64,000 nucleotides of DNA from Chloroflexi bacterium UBA6077 (lineage in GTDB: Bacteria > Chloroflexota > UBA6077). Under the pieces are notes generated by a model. The model did not search any database. It was not told the origin of the DNA and saw only the letters and a list, made by a program, of their open reading frames with translations. The DNA is taken from the NCBI GenBank assembly GCA_002436065.1, contig DIXP01000047.1, positions 1 through 64,000 of the forward strand, given 5' to 3'. This document shows, piece after piece, positions 1 to 7,306 of this stretch (positions within the stretch are counted from its first letter, which is position 1; the number at the start of each line of letters is the position of its first letter). Made by a program: the position numbers and the translations under genes.

Positions 1-186
1 CCCGGTGTGGACTGTACTTCGGGGGTGGGGACCTGCCCGAACTGTGTAGCGCGCGCCGGACCATCGTGAACGGCCTGCGCCACCAACAGGTACGGCAGTT
101 AGTCCACCGTCGCTGCCATGAGGAACACGCGGCAGCCCCTCAGGCTGCTGCCAGTGGTGCTCGTGAAAAGAGCCCGACTGATTGAG

Positions 187-258
187 GAGCCGGATGCGTC
201 GAAAGATGCAAGTCCGGTTTTGAAGGCAGGCGGGGGAAGGCGACTTCCCTCGCCTAGC
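187..258 (+). ncRNA. Group II intron domains V and VI (3' end of an intron)
   Basis: Positions 187-221 fold as a domain V hairpin: the lower strand begins GAGCCGGA and pairs with TCCGGTTTT. The upper helix GCGTC/GATGC is capped by a GAAA tetraloop, and a three-base AAG bulge lies on the 3' side. The AGC triad and tetraloop are the hallmark of the catalytic domain of group II introns. A second hairpin (228-239 with 244-255, GCGA loop, 12 pairs) sits where domain VI belongs, without an obvious bulged adenosine. The intron's reverse transcriptase would lie upstream, outside the window; bases 1-186 show no clear maturase coding. This is pattern recognition without a covariance search. Confidence 0.62.
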
Positions 259-404
259 CAGCACTACCTGCAGATGCGCCGACACCACCCCGGCGCGACT
301 TATGCTACAGCCCCACCAACACCCCCAAGACGGCGCACCGCTCCGTAGGGGCCGGGTTCTCCCGTCCGCGGTGTTGACACACTCACCTAAGGGAGAAACC
401 AACA

Positions 405-1985
405 ATGGCAGGTAAGAAGACCCGGGACCAGCAACCGCGGCGGCCGTCCGCCCCCGCTTCCAGACCCTTGACCACCGACCACCGTCTCCTGGCCGCGCCG
501 GCCCCCGGCCCTCTCGCCGTCTCACGCACCAACCCACGCTACTTCGCCGTCGCCGGCGGCGACCCAGCCGCCGAGCGGGCCGTCTACCTCACTGGCTCCC
601 ACATCTGGAACAACTTCCACGACGGCATGGGCCCCGGCTCGGACTGCGCCGAGACCCCTGAGCAATTCGACTACCGTGCCTACCTCGAGTTCCTCAAGAA
701 CCACGGGCACAACTTCATCCGGCTCTGGCGCTGGGAGCAGTTCAAGTCCCAGGCCGCTGGGGGCACCTTCCACCTGTGCATGACGCCACAGCCGTGGCCC
801 CGCACCGGCCCAGGAATGGCCAAGGACGGCAAGGCCAAGTTCGACCTCTCCAAGCTCGATCAGGCTTACTTCGACCGGCTCCGCGAGCGCGTCATCGCCG
901 CCGGCAACGAAGGCATCTACGTCGCCGTGATGCTGTTCGACGGCTGGGCCCTCCACCTCAGCCCTGCCCCCGATAACGTCGAGGGTCACCCGTTCCATGC
1001 CGGCAACAACGTCAATGGGATCGGCATCGCCTCGATCGTCGATTACCAGATCCACCCGCTCGACCCGCGCGTCCAGGCCCCTCAGGAGGAGTACATTCAC
1101 AAGGTGGTCGACACCGTCCAGGATCTCCCCAACGTCCTCTACGAGGTAGCGAACGAATCGTCGGGCGGCGGCTCGGTCGGCCGAGTGTTCACCGAGATGC
1201 TGGGACTGGGCGAGTCTCCTGAGTGGGGCGACTCCACCGAGTGGCAATACTGGGTCATCGACGTGGTCAAGCGGTACGAGAGGCAACGAGGCTACGAGGT
1301 GCACCCCATCGGAATGACCATGCAGTTCCCCGTTGCGGATCAAACGAAGGTCAATGCCCCCTTGTTCGAGAGCCCAGCGGACTGGATCTCGCCCGGCTAT
1401 GACGACGAGATCTTCACCGAGGGCCGGCACCCCATGGCGCCCGGCAGCCCACCGTCTCGATGGTTCGACAACCCGCCCAGCGGGGACGGTAAGAAGGTCG
1501 TGATCACCGACACGGACCACTATGCCCCGGGCAAGGGTGACGCGCTCTGGGCGTGGAAGTCCTTCCTCCGCGGCCACCACCCGATCCTGATGGACTTCGG
1601 CCTCATCGGCGGCGTGAACCCGCCGGACCCTTCGGCGGGTACCCAGTCCTACGACTCCTACGAGCCGGCTCGCCACGCGATGGGCGACACGCTCCGCTAC
1701 GCCCAGGGGATCAATCTCATCGACATGGAGCCCCTTGGTGACCTCAGCTCGACCGGATACGCTCTGGCGAACCCCGGTCACGAGTACCTGGTCCTGCAGC
1801 CGAACGAATCTGCCGAGGCATTCACGGTGCACCTCCCCGCCGGCAACTACACAGCCGAGTGGCACAGCCTCAACACTCGCGACACGGCGCATGCGGGCCA
1901 GGTGACGATCGACGGCGAAGGCACCGTCGGCTTCACGGTCCCGTTCGCCGGCCCCGCGGTCTTGTACCTGAAAGCCATGAGCTAG
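405..1985 (+). CDS. Glycoside-hydrolase-like TIM-barrel protein with C-terminal collagen-binding-type domain
   Basis: This 526-aa protein starts at ATG 405 behind an AAGGGAG ribosome site. After a low-complexity N-terminus without a clear signal peptide, residues ~40-430 look like the DUF4038/cellulase-like (apiosidase-type) barrel. They carry the early aromatic motif SHIWNNF, an FIRLWRWE strand, and the strand-4 motif NVLYEVANES, whose glutamate is the likely acid/base. The last ~80 residues (EYLVLQPNESAEAF to the end) match the putative collagen-binding domain 2 that usually follows such barrels. Substrate unknown; a plant or exopolysaccharide glycan is plausible. It stands alone downstream of the intron end. 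An antisense reading frame of 456 codons exists but is a GC-rich shadow. Confidence 0.72.
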   Translation: MAGKKTRDQQPRRPSAPASRPLTTDHRLLAAPAPGPLAVSRTNPRYFAVAGGDPAAERAVYLTGSHIWNNFHDGMGPGSDCAETPEQFDYRAYLEFLKNHGHNFIRLWRWEQFKSQAAGGTFHLCMTPQPWPRTGPGMAKDGKAKFDLSKLDQAYFDRLRERVIAAGNEGIYVAVMLFDGWALHLSPAPDNVEGHPFHAGNNVNGIGIASIVDYQIHPLDPRVQAPQEEYIHKVVDTVQDLPNVLYEVANESSGGGSVGRVFTEMLGLGESPEWGDSTEWQYWVIDVVKRYERQRGYEVHPIGMTMQFPVADQTKVNAPLFESPADWISPGYDDEIFTEGRHPMAPGSPPSRWFDNPPSGDGKKVVITDTDHYAPGKGDALWAWKSFLRGHHPILMDFGLIGGVNPPDPSAGTQSYDSYEPARHAMGDTLRYAQGINLIDMEPLGDLSSTGYALANPGHEYLVLQPNESAEAFTVHLPAGNYTAEWHSLNTRDTAHAGQVTIDGEGTVGFTVPFAGPAVLYLKAMS

Positions 1986-2006
1986 TAGCTAATAGCTAAT
2001 AGCTAA
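1986..2006 (+). repeat. Tandem heptamer TAGCTAA x3
   Basis: Three exact copies of TAGCTAA follow the glycosidase stop codon directly and place TAG or TAA stops in several frames before the next ribosome site. No function is evident; replication slippage is the simple explanation. Confidence 0.8.
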
Positions 2007-2021
2007 AGGAGGCACCCTGAA

Positions 2022-2233
2022 TTGAGGAAGCTAACAGCATTCGAGAGCATTACGCTGGACGGTGTCATGCAGGCGCCGGGTCGGCCCGACGAGGACACCC
2101 GTGGAGGCTTCAAGTTATCGGCGACGGAGTCCAGTTGTTCAACCGTCCGGGCGCTTCGCCCGTCGAACTGGAAAGGCTGAGCGTTACGCAATCGGGTCAA
2201 CTGACGGATATTCGCTTCCGCGTCGCGAAATGA
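2022..2233 (+). pseudogene. Internally deleted DHFR/RibD_C-family reductase
   Basis: A strong AAAGGAGG site precedes TTG 2022. The first 31 codons read LRKLTAFESITLDGVMQAPG and on to GGF, nearly the same N-terminus as the intact reductase encoded convergently at 2257-2925. At about 2113 the reading jumps frame. From 2114 a different frame reads VIGDGVQLFNRPGASPVELE and ends RFRVAK-stop at 2233, which is the usual C-terminal strand pair of this family. About 110 central codons, including the substrate-binding half, are missing and the two ends are out of frame, so this is a deletion relic. It could have been a paralogue of its neighbour. Confidence 0.75.
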
Positions 2234-2256
2234 GGGTTGCCGGAGCGATGCTCAAG

Positions 2257-2925
2257 TCATGTCTTCGGTGTCCTGAGCAGTTCGCGCCGCGCCAGCTCCG
2301 CCTCTGTCGGGGTCTCCAGAGCGAACGATCCGGTCTTAACGTCTCCCGCGCGAGCATAGGACGCAACGATGACCCCACTCGGCGAGAGGCTGCTTTGAAT
2401 CAAGGTGAAGCCGGCCGGGATAGTGCCCTCGGCAAACAGGCGCTTGCCGCGGCCGAGGGTGACGGGGAATATCTTCAGCCAGAACTCGTCGACCAGGTCG
2501 TGCCTGAGGAGCGTCTGGATCAGGTCACCGCTTCCGTGAACCTGTATCTCAGGCCTGTCGCCTTCCTTCAGCTTCTCGATCTCCTCCACGACATCGCCCC
2601 CTAGGAGGATTGAGTTCTTCCAGCCAAGATCGATCGGTTTGGTGGAGACCACGTACTTCCTCGCGCTGTTGATGGCGTCGGCAGTGGGGTCGCCGCCCTT
2701 CACATAGGGCCAGTGCGCGGCGAAGATCTCGTAGGTCCTCCTGCCGAGCAAGAGGTCGAAGGGGTGGCTCATCTGCTCGGTCATGACGGCACCGAGGTGG
2801 TCGTCAAAGTACCCGACGGACCACCCGCCGTGCGTAAAGCCTCCGGTCGGGTCTTCCTCCGGACCGCCCGGAGCCTGCATGACTCCGTCGAGCGTCAGGA
2901 ACGTTAACACGATGAGCTTTCTCAT
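2257..2925 (-). CDS. Dihydrofolate reductase family protein (RibD C-terminal fold)
   Basis: This 222-aa protein starts at ATG 2925 behind AAGGAGA. It has the YwjB/YyaP-type DHFR fold: N-terminal MRKLIVLTFLTLDGVMQAPG, the LLGRRTYE helix, the strand SILLGG, then IQVHGSGDLIQTLL followed by DEFWLKIFPVTLGRGKRLF. These are the NADPH-binding and C-terminal signatures of stand-alone RibD_C proteins. Such proteins reduce pteridine- or pyrimidine-like substrates, but the true substrate is usually unknown, and the family is not the housekeeping folA. The gene is convergent with a deleted relic of a close relative. Confidence 0.82.
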   Translation of the reverse strand: MRKLIVLTFLTLDGVMQAPGGPEEDPTGGFTHGGWSVGYFDDHLGAVMTEQMSHPFDLLLGRRTYEIFAAHWPYVKGGDPTADAINSARKYVVSTKPIDLGWKNSILLGGDVVEEIEKLKEGDRPEIQVHGSGDLIQTLLRHDLVDEFWLKIFPVTLGRGKRLFAEGTIPAGFTLIQSSLSPSGVIVASYARAGDVKTGSFALETPTEAELARRELLRTPKT

Positions 2926-3050
2926 GGTTGTCAGTCTCTCCTTGTTGACAGGGACGCTTCCTTCTTGTTGAACGTGGTTCTATCGGACACAGGCCCCTGT
3001 CCTCAGCGCCTGCCTGACAGCCCACGTCGTCGGCCGTTCGCACGTCCGCA

Positions 3051-3944
3051 TCACTGCCCCTCGAAGGCCCTCTTGAGACCTTCAATGTCGAACTTCTTCA
3101 TTTTGAGAAATGCTTCGGTTACCCGTCCCACCTTCTTGGCATTCTTGTCCTGGAGCATTTCTGCCAAGACAATGGGGACGACTTGCCAGGAGAGGCCGTA
3201 CTTATCCTTCAGCCATCCGCACTGCTCTGCTGCTGGATCCGCGGAGAGCTTCTCCCAGTAATAGTCAACTTCTTTTTGAGTCTCGCAGCTCACTTCAAAC
3301 GATATGGCTTCGTTGAAGGTGAAATCGTGCTTGTGAGCGCTGTCCATGGCAGCGAACTCCTGGCCTTCAAGCATGAAGGAAGCGTGCTTCACTGTTCCTT
3401 CTTTGTCAGGTTCTTCGCCTTGGCCGTAGCGGAAGATGCCGCCGATTCCTGAGTTGTCGAACACCGATGTGTAATGAGTGATCGCATCCTCCGCTTTCCC
3501 GCACTGGTCGCCGACGAACATGAGCGTCGGGGTGATTCTCTGTCTTGTCTCGCGGTTGCCGGTGGACATCACCTGCCACGATACTCCGTACTTGTCCTGC
3601 ACCCACCCATACTGTTCGCTGAACGGGTATTCCCCAAGTTCCATGAGTGCCGTACCGTCTTCAGACAGCTTGTCCCACAACGCATCGACTTCACCCTTCG
3701 TTGTACAGGCGACAAGAAATGATATTGCGGGGTTGAACTTGAAGGCCGGGCCGGCTGAGAGCAGTCTAAACTCCTGCCCCAATAGCTCGATGGTGACGAC
3801 TTCGACCGTTCCGGAAGGAGTGTCCTGAAGCGGTGTTGAACTCCTGATTCCCGAGTCATTGAAGACGGACGTGTAGAACCTGGCAGCCTCTCCAGCCTCC
3901 TTGTCAAACCATAGAAACGGTGTGATTCTGTGGGTTACCGCCAT
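3051..3944 (-). CDS. Tandem VOC (PhnB-like) domain protein
   Basis: At 297 aa this protein is built of two homologous ~140-residue glyoxalase/VOC modules. Module 1 (residues 5-128) contains ITPFLWFDKEAGEAARFYTS and ends QDKYGVSWQV. Module 2 (135-262) contains ITPTLMFVGDQCGKAEDAIT and ends KDKYGLSWQV. This is the PhnB / 3-demethylubiquinone-9 methyltransferase-like class, where single-domain proteins normally dimerise; here the two halves are covalently joined. A ~35-residue helical tail (EMLQDKNAKKVGRVTEAFLKMKKFD) is typical of the family. Metal and substrate are unknown. It lies in tandem upstream of the DHFR-like gene on the same strand, about 125 bp away. Confidence 0.8.
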   Translation of the reverse strand: MAVTHRITPFLWFDKEAGEAARFYTSVFNDSGIRSSTPLQDTPSGTVEVVTIELLGQEFRLLSAGPAFKFNPAISFLVACTTKGEVDALWDKLSEDGTALMELGEYPFSEQYGWVQDKYGVSWQVMSTGNRETRQRITPTLMFVGDQCGKAEDAITHYTSVFDNSGIGGIFRYGQGEEPDKEGTVKHASFMLEGQEFAAMDSAHKHDFTFNEAISFEVSCETQKEVDYYWEKLSADPAAEQCGWLKDKYGLSWQVVPIVLAEMLQDKNAKKVGRVTEAFLKMKKFDIEGLKRAFEGQ

Positions 3945-3974
3945 CTCCTACTTGCCGCCTTTCCGATAGTAACA

Positions 3975-4433
3975 CTATGCAGCTGTGGCGGCAGGCTGTG
4001 CACGTTGCGGTCCACGACGTCGGCTGCCTGATCGCTCGGTCGGGTCCAACCCAGCGAGCCGAGTCGCGTCGCCGAGCGCCGCGAAGACAGGGATGGGCTC
4101 GGCCAGATCAGCCGGCGTCGGGCTGGCCCGTGACAGGGTGCTCGATTCGATGGCGACGGTCACGTCGCCTTGATGCACGGGTGCCGTCGAATAGCTCGGC
4201 CCGACTGCGTTCTGCGCCGTGTTGCGCTGGACCAGGAAGATCGCGCCCGTGGCCACCGCGACCACAGCGGCCGCGAGGGCGAGCTTCCGGAGATCCCTCT
4301 CGATCTCTGCCCGACCCGGCCTTCCACCAGCATCTCGCCCCCTCGGAACAACTGGTTGAGCGAGGAGATCGTGTCTCGGACCGCTCCTCGGGCCCGCCAG
4401 GTTGGACCGCCTCTGGCGTAGCGCTCGGGCCAC
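3975..4433 (-). pseudogene. Possible mosaic of HlyD-type membrane-fusion and ArsR fragments
   Basis: A 152-codon open frame contains a clear transmembrane stretch (LALAAAVVAVATGAIFLVQR) followed by STAPVHQGDVTVAIESS, which resembles the N-terminus of HlyD/MacA-type membrane-fusion proteins. About 20 residues later comes VFAALGDATRL (4056-4088), which is the entry helix of ArsR-family repressors. Neither family is continued: the sequence after the ArsR motif turns into low-complexity Arg/Ala/Pro. I see no ribosome site for the long frame. It may be a scar where two genes were fused by deletion, or coincidence in GC-rich DNA. Confidence 0.3.
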
Positions 4434-4806
4434 TGTATCGCCCGAGCTGAGACAGGGTGCATCACCCTGGAGGGGGAATGGGATAGGACTGAGGGGGATT
4501 GAGACGATGCCACCATCTGGACACCAATCACGTCGTGGGGGAGGCCGACGCTCGTCTTCAAAGGCGGCACCTGCTCACGCGAGGCTTCCCCCTAACCATT
4601 GGATAGCAAGCTTGCTGGGTGGGGGCTCCTGGTTGTGGGCTGCCGGAGGGATTGGGGCGCGAGGGCGATCCCCAATCTACGTCATCCGTGCCATCCCTCC
4701 CGGCGCCACCATATCCCTTCATTGTCGCAGCCACCTGCTGCCCGCGGCTATTGCCCCGCAGGCAAGAAATGCCAAAGCGGCGGCTCCGTCCGCGGGGGGG
4801 ACAACG

Positions 4807-4923
4807 AATCAGATTGTCGTGAAGCCCTTTCGGGTCTTTCTGGTGAGGCAAGGGACGCGCTCGCTCTAGGCGAAACGGGTCCATGGGGCAGCGAACGAAA
4901 CGGGACCCCACGACAATCTGATT
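4807..4923. repeat. 15-bp inverted repeat in a gene-poor stretch (4434-5005)
   Basis: AATCAGATTGTCGTG at 4807-4821 recurs exactly inverted at 4909-4923, 87 bp apart. Part of it (CGACAATCTG) is also found inside the neighbouring tRNA-Gly gene. The surrounding 570 bases hold no convincing gene on either strand; translations there are frame shadows or readings of the tRNA. Confidence 0.55.
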
Positions 4924-5005
4924 TCCTGGCAGACCGTCATGAGGCTCAAGGTAAAATGCTGGGCAAGAAGAATCCGGCCTGGCTGTATGCCAAACCGGAC
5001 TTTGG

Positions 5006-5079
5006 AGCGGGAGACGGGACTCGAACCCGCGACAATCTGCTTGGAAGGCAGACACTCTACCAGACTGAGTTACTCCCGC
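5006..5079 (-). tRNA. tRNA-Gly (anticodon UCC)
   Basis: On the minus strand the gene opens GCGGGAG and closes CTCCCGC (7-bp acceptor) with discriminator U. It has the T-arm sequence GGGTTCGAGTCCC and an anticodon loop CTTCCAA closed by CTGC/GCAG-type pairing, which gives anticodon UCC. CCA is not encoded. Confidence 0.93.
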
Positions 5080-5083
5080 ACGA

Positions 5084-5407
5084 TTACCCTACCAAAATTA
5101 TACGGCCCTGGCCCCCAACAGTCAAACAGAACTGCATCCTCAAGGCCGCAGGGGGCGGCCTGGTGAGCCGCTCCAACTGCGACAGCCAGTTGGCGGCCTC
5201 CTCGGCCCCGTCGAGGCACATCTCCTGGCTGGGCTGGAGTTGAATGCACACCGCGGGGCGCTCCGGCAGGCCGTAAAGGCGGCAGCGATTGTCCGGCGTC
5301 AATTGGATGCAGCGCACTCCCGCTGGCTTTCCGTCGGGCATGCCGGGGATTGGGGAGGAGATGGATGGGGCGATACAGCACGCGCCGCAGCCTATCCGGC
5401 ATTCCAT
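5084..5407 (-). CDS. YkgJ-family cysteine-cluster protein
   Basis: This 107-aa protein starts at ATG 5407; reading further upstream gives only arginine-rich shadow sequence. The N-terminus MECRIGCGACC supplies the CxxxCxxCC metal-binding signature of the YkgJ / CxxCxxCC family. It is followed by the conserved GVRCIQLTPDNRCRLYGLPE and RPAVCIQLQPSQEMC blocks, so all eight expected cysteines are visible. The family binds zinc or an Fe-S cluster and its reaction is unproven. Its stop lies four bases from tRNA-Gly on the same strand, and it is separated from the upstream MetF gene by a terminator. Confidence 0.85.
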   Translation of the reverse strand: MECRIGCGACCIAPSISSPIPGMPDGKPAGVRCIQLTPDNRCRLYGLPERPAVCIQLQPSQEMCLDGAEEAANWLSQLERLTRPPPAALRMQFCLTVGGQGRIILVG

Positions 5408-5426
5408 CTGTTCTGGAACTCCACGG

Positions 5427-5455
5427 AAAAGGCGGCGGGCGTCACGCCCGCCGCC
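5427..5455 (-). terminator. Rho-independent terminator of the MetF-like gene
   Basis: A 12-bp GC hairpin (GGCGGCGGGCGT with ACGCCCGCCGCC at 5431-5455) is followed, reading the minus strand, by TTTTCC. It sits 32 bases past the stop of the MetF-MTHFR_C gene and just upstream of the YkgJ start. Confidence 0.7.
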
Positions 5456-5486
5456 CCTCTTGACAACTGCTTCTAGCCGTCCAGTG

Positions 5487-7103
5487 CTACTGCTTCGGCG
5501 CCGGCTTGTAGCCGAAGTGGTCGCGGCCGAGGAAGTTGTTGGCCCAGGGCGATTCGCCCCGCAGCGCACCGTTCCGGTACACCGCCGGACCCCCGAACAC
5601 CTTCTCCTCTTCACTGTAACCCTTCAGCCGGTCGTAGGCGCGCGCCCAGATGCAATCCTTTTCCTTGAAGAACTCGCACTTACCCTGCGCGGAGCCGCCG
5701 CAAGGCCCGTTGCGTTGGTTCTTAGCGCACTGTGACATGGGACACAGGTAGGCCACGTCGGGCAGGGAGCAGTCGCCGCAGTCCTTGCAGCCGTACATCG
5801 GCACCTTGCCGGCCTGCTCCAGGACGTGAAAGAAATGCTTGGCACCAGGCGAGCTGTCGATCCGTAGGTAGAAGTCGCGCATCATGGAGAAGCCTCTGGA
5901 CTCCGGATCGAACAGACGGCTGTGGACGAAGCGGCTCAACTTGTAGACGAACGGAGCCTTCGACCTGGCCCTGCCTCGGCCTTCCGGCCTCAGGGAGGCT
6001 TCGTACTCGCGGTTCACCTGGCTGGAGCCGAGCTTGGTCTCGGGATCCTGCTCGAAGTAGTAGAACTCCCCTGGCTGCGGATACTGGATCTCTTTGGCGA
6101 ACTCCTTCCAGTCGTCCGGACCATAGGAGTCGGCCAGGTCGAAGATGGCCGCGAACTGCTGGGCGTTTCTGGGCCCAGCGAGGTAGGCACCTCGGTAGCC
6201 CAGTCCCTTCAAAACGGCGATCTGTTTGGCCGCGAACTCCTGGAAGAACTGCTTCCCCTTGTCCGGCGAGGCCGCCTGCTTCTCGCACTCGGCCGTGAGG
6301 GCATCGCTGCAGAAGACCCCGGCCACGTTGCCCTTGTTGAAGAAGCGGGACACCGGCCGTGACAGCAGGTAGATGTTGGCCATCACGGGGACGTCGAGCC
6401 CCTTGATCTGCATGTACTTCAGCAGTTCATCGAACTTGCGGGAGTCATATCCAAGCTGGGTGATGACATAATCCGCGCCGACCGCGATCTTGCGCTGCAG
6501 CTTGAAGTACTGAGGCATCAACTCCCGCTCGTCCTTCTTGAAGGGCGATACCGCGCAGCCCAGGTAGAAGTCCGTCTTGGGCAAGGGCACCAGCTCGCCC
6601 TTCATGTTGGGGACGGGCATCCCTTGGTTCATCTCCCTCAGCATCTGGATCAGTCCTACCGAGTCCACGTCGAAGGCCGGAAGGGCGTACCCCCGGTACC
6701 CGTCCACCGGGTAGTCTCCGGAGAGGCATAGCAGGCTCTGGAAGCCAGCAGTCGCCAGCGACCAGGCACGACTCTCCAGGCCGGCTCGGTTCAGATCCTT
6801 GCAGGAGAGATGGATGATCGCCTGCTCTTTTCGGTCGCCCAGCAGCATTCCCAGCGATTCAGGGTAGATCTTGGGCGCGCCACCGGCGTTGTCGGTGATG
6901 CTCAGGACGTGGGCGATGCCGGAGGTAGTCAGTTCATTGGCCATGGCTGCCACCTTCGCGGCCTCGGTCTCCACCAGAGGGCCTCGCCCGGGCACCAGCT
7001 CGGCGATGCGGACGAAGGTTGACGTCTCCCGTAGAAGCGTGCGAAGGGACTGCGGAGGGGTAGGCATTTCGCTAGATGTCATTGGCATGCACTTCACCGG
7101 CAC
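5487..7103 (-). CDS. Methylenetetrahydrofolate reductase fused to MTHFR_C zinc/Fe-S domain
   Basis: This is a protein of up to 538 aa. Residues ~25-330 form the MetF (FAD TIM-barrel) domain: VRIAELVPGRGPLVETEAAK, then SITDNAGGAPKI, LCLSGDYPVDGYRG and DYVITQLGYDSRKFDE. Residues ~440-515 are the MTHFR_C domain, with the cysteine run CKDCGDCSLPDVAYLCPMSQ followed by NGPCGG and CEF. In acetogens and methylotrophs that domain is the separate MetV partner of MetF; here both are one chain. It should interconvert methylene- and methyl-tetrahydrofolate, using a reductant the sequence does not identify. The start is uncertain: GTG 7103, ATG 7088 or ATG 7082 are all possible and no strong ribosome site decides. 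The gene is monocistronic with its own terminator. Confidence 0.85.
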   Translation of the reverse strand: MPVKCMPMTSSEMPTPPQSLRTLLRETSTFVRIAELVPGRGPLVETEAAKVAAMANELTTSGIAHVLSITDNAGGAPKIYPESLGMLLGDRKEQAIIHLSCKDLNRAGLESRAWSLATAGFQSLLCLSGDYPVDGYRGYALPAFDVDSVGLIQMLREMNQGMPVPNMKGELVPLPKTDFYLGCAVSPFKKDERELMPQYFKLQRKIAVGADYVITQLGYDSRKFDELLKYMQIKGLDVPVMANIYLLSRPVSRFFNKGNVAGVFCSDALTAECEKQAASPDKGKQFFQEFAAKQIAVLKGLGYRGAYLAGPRNAQQFAAIFDLADSYGPDDWKEFAKEIQYPQPGEFYYFEQDPETKLGSSQVNREYEASLRPEGRGRARSKAPFVYKLSRFVHSRLFDPESRGFSMMRDFYLRIDSSPGAKHFFHVLEQAGKVPMYGCKDCGDCSLPDVAYLCPMSQCAKNQRNGPCGGSAQGKCEFFKEKDCIWARAYDRLKGYSEEEKVFGGPAVYRNGALRGESPWANNFLGRDHFGYKPAPKQ

Positions 7104-7306
7104 TCACTGCCGGGGCCCCACCAGCACTGGAAGGGCACGTATCCTTTCTTCAAGAGTGATGGGGATGGGGGCAATCCGCTCGGATCCCTCGTGGATCGCC
7201 GCGGCGGGTCTCATTGGTGGTAGCTTACCTCTTTCAAAGACCCTAGACAAGGTGATGGTTGCCCAGATTAATGGAATATGCTCGATGGTATCGCCCTTGC
7301 GGCACG

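Noticed and set aside
522..1892. 456-codon frame antisense to the glycoside hydrolase
   Set aside because: Val/Arg/Gly-rich translation with no family features; the opposite strand has clear domain motifs and a ribosome site.
4558..5243. Frames of 165 and 214 codons around tRNA-Gly
   Set aside because: They read through the tRNA gene (for example GDGTRTRDNLLGRQTLYQTE) and are a known annotation artefact.
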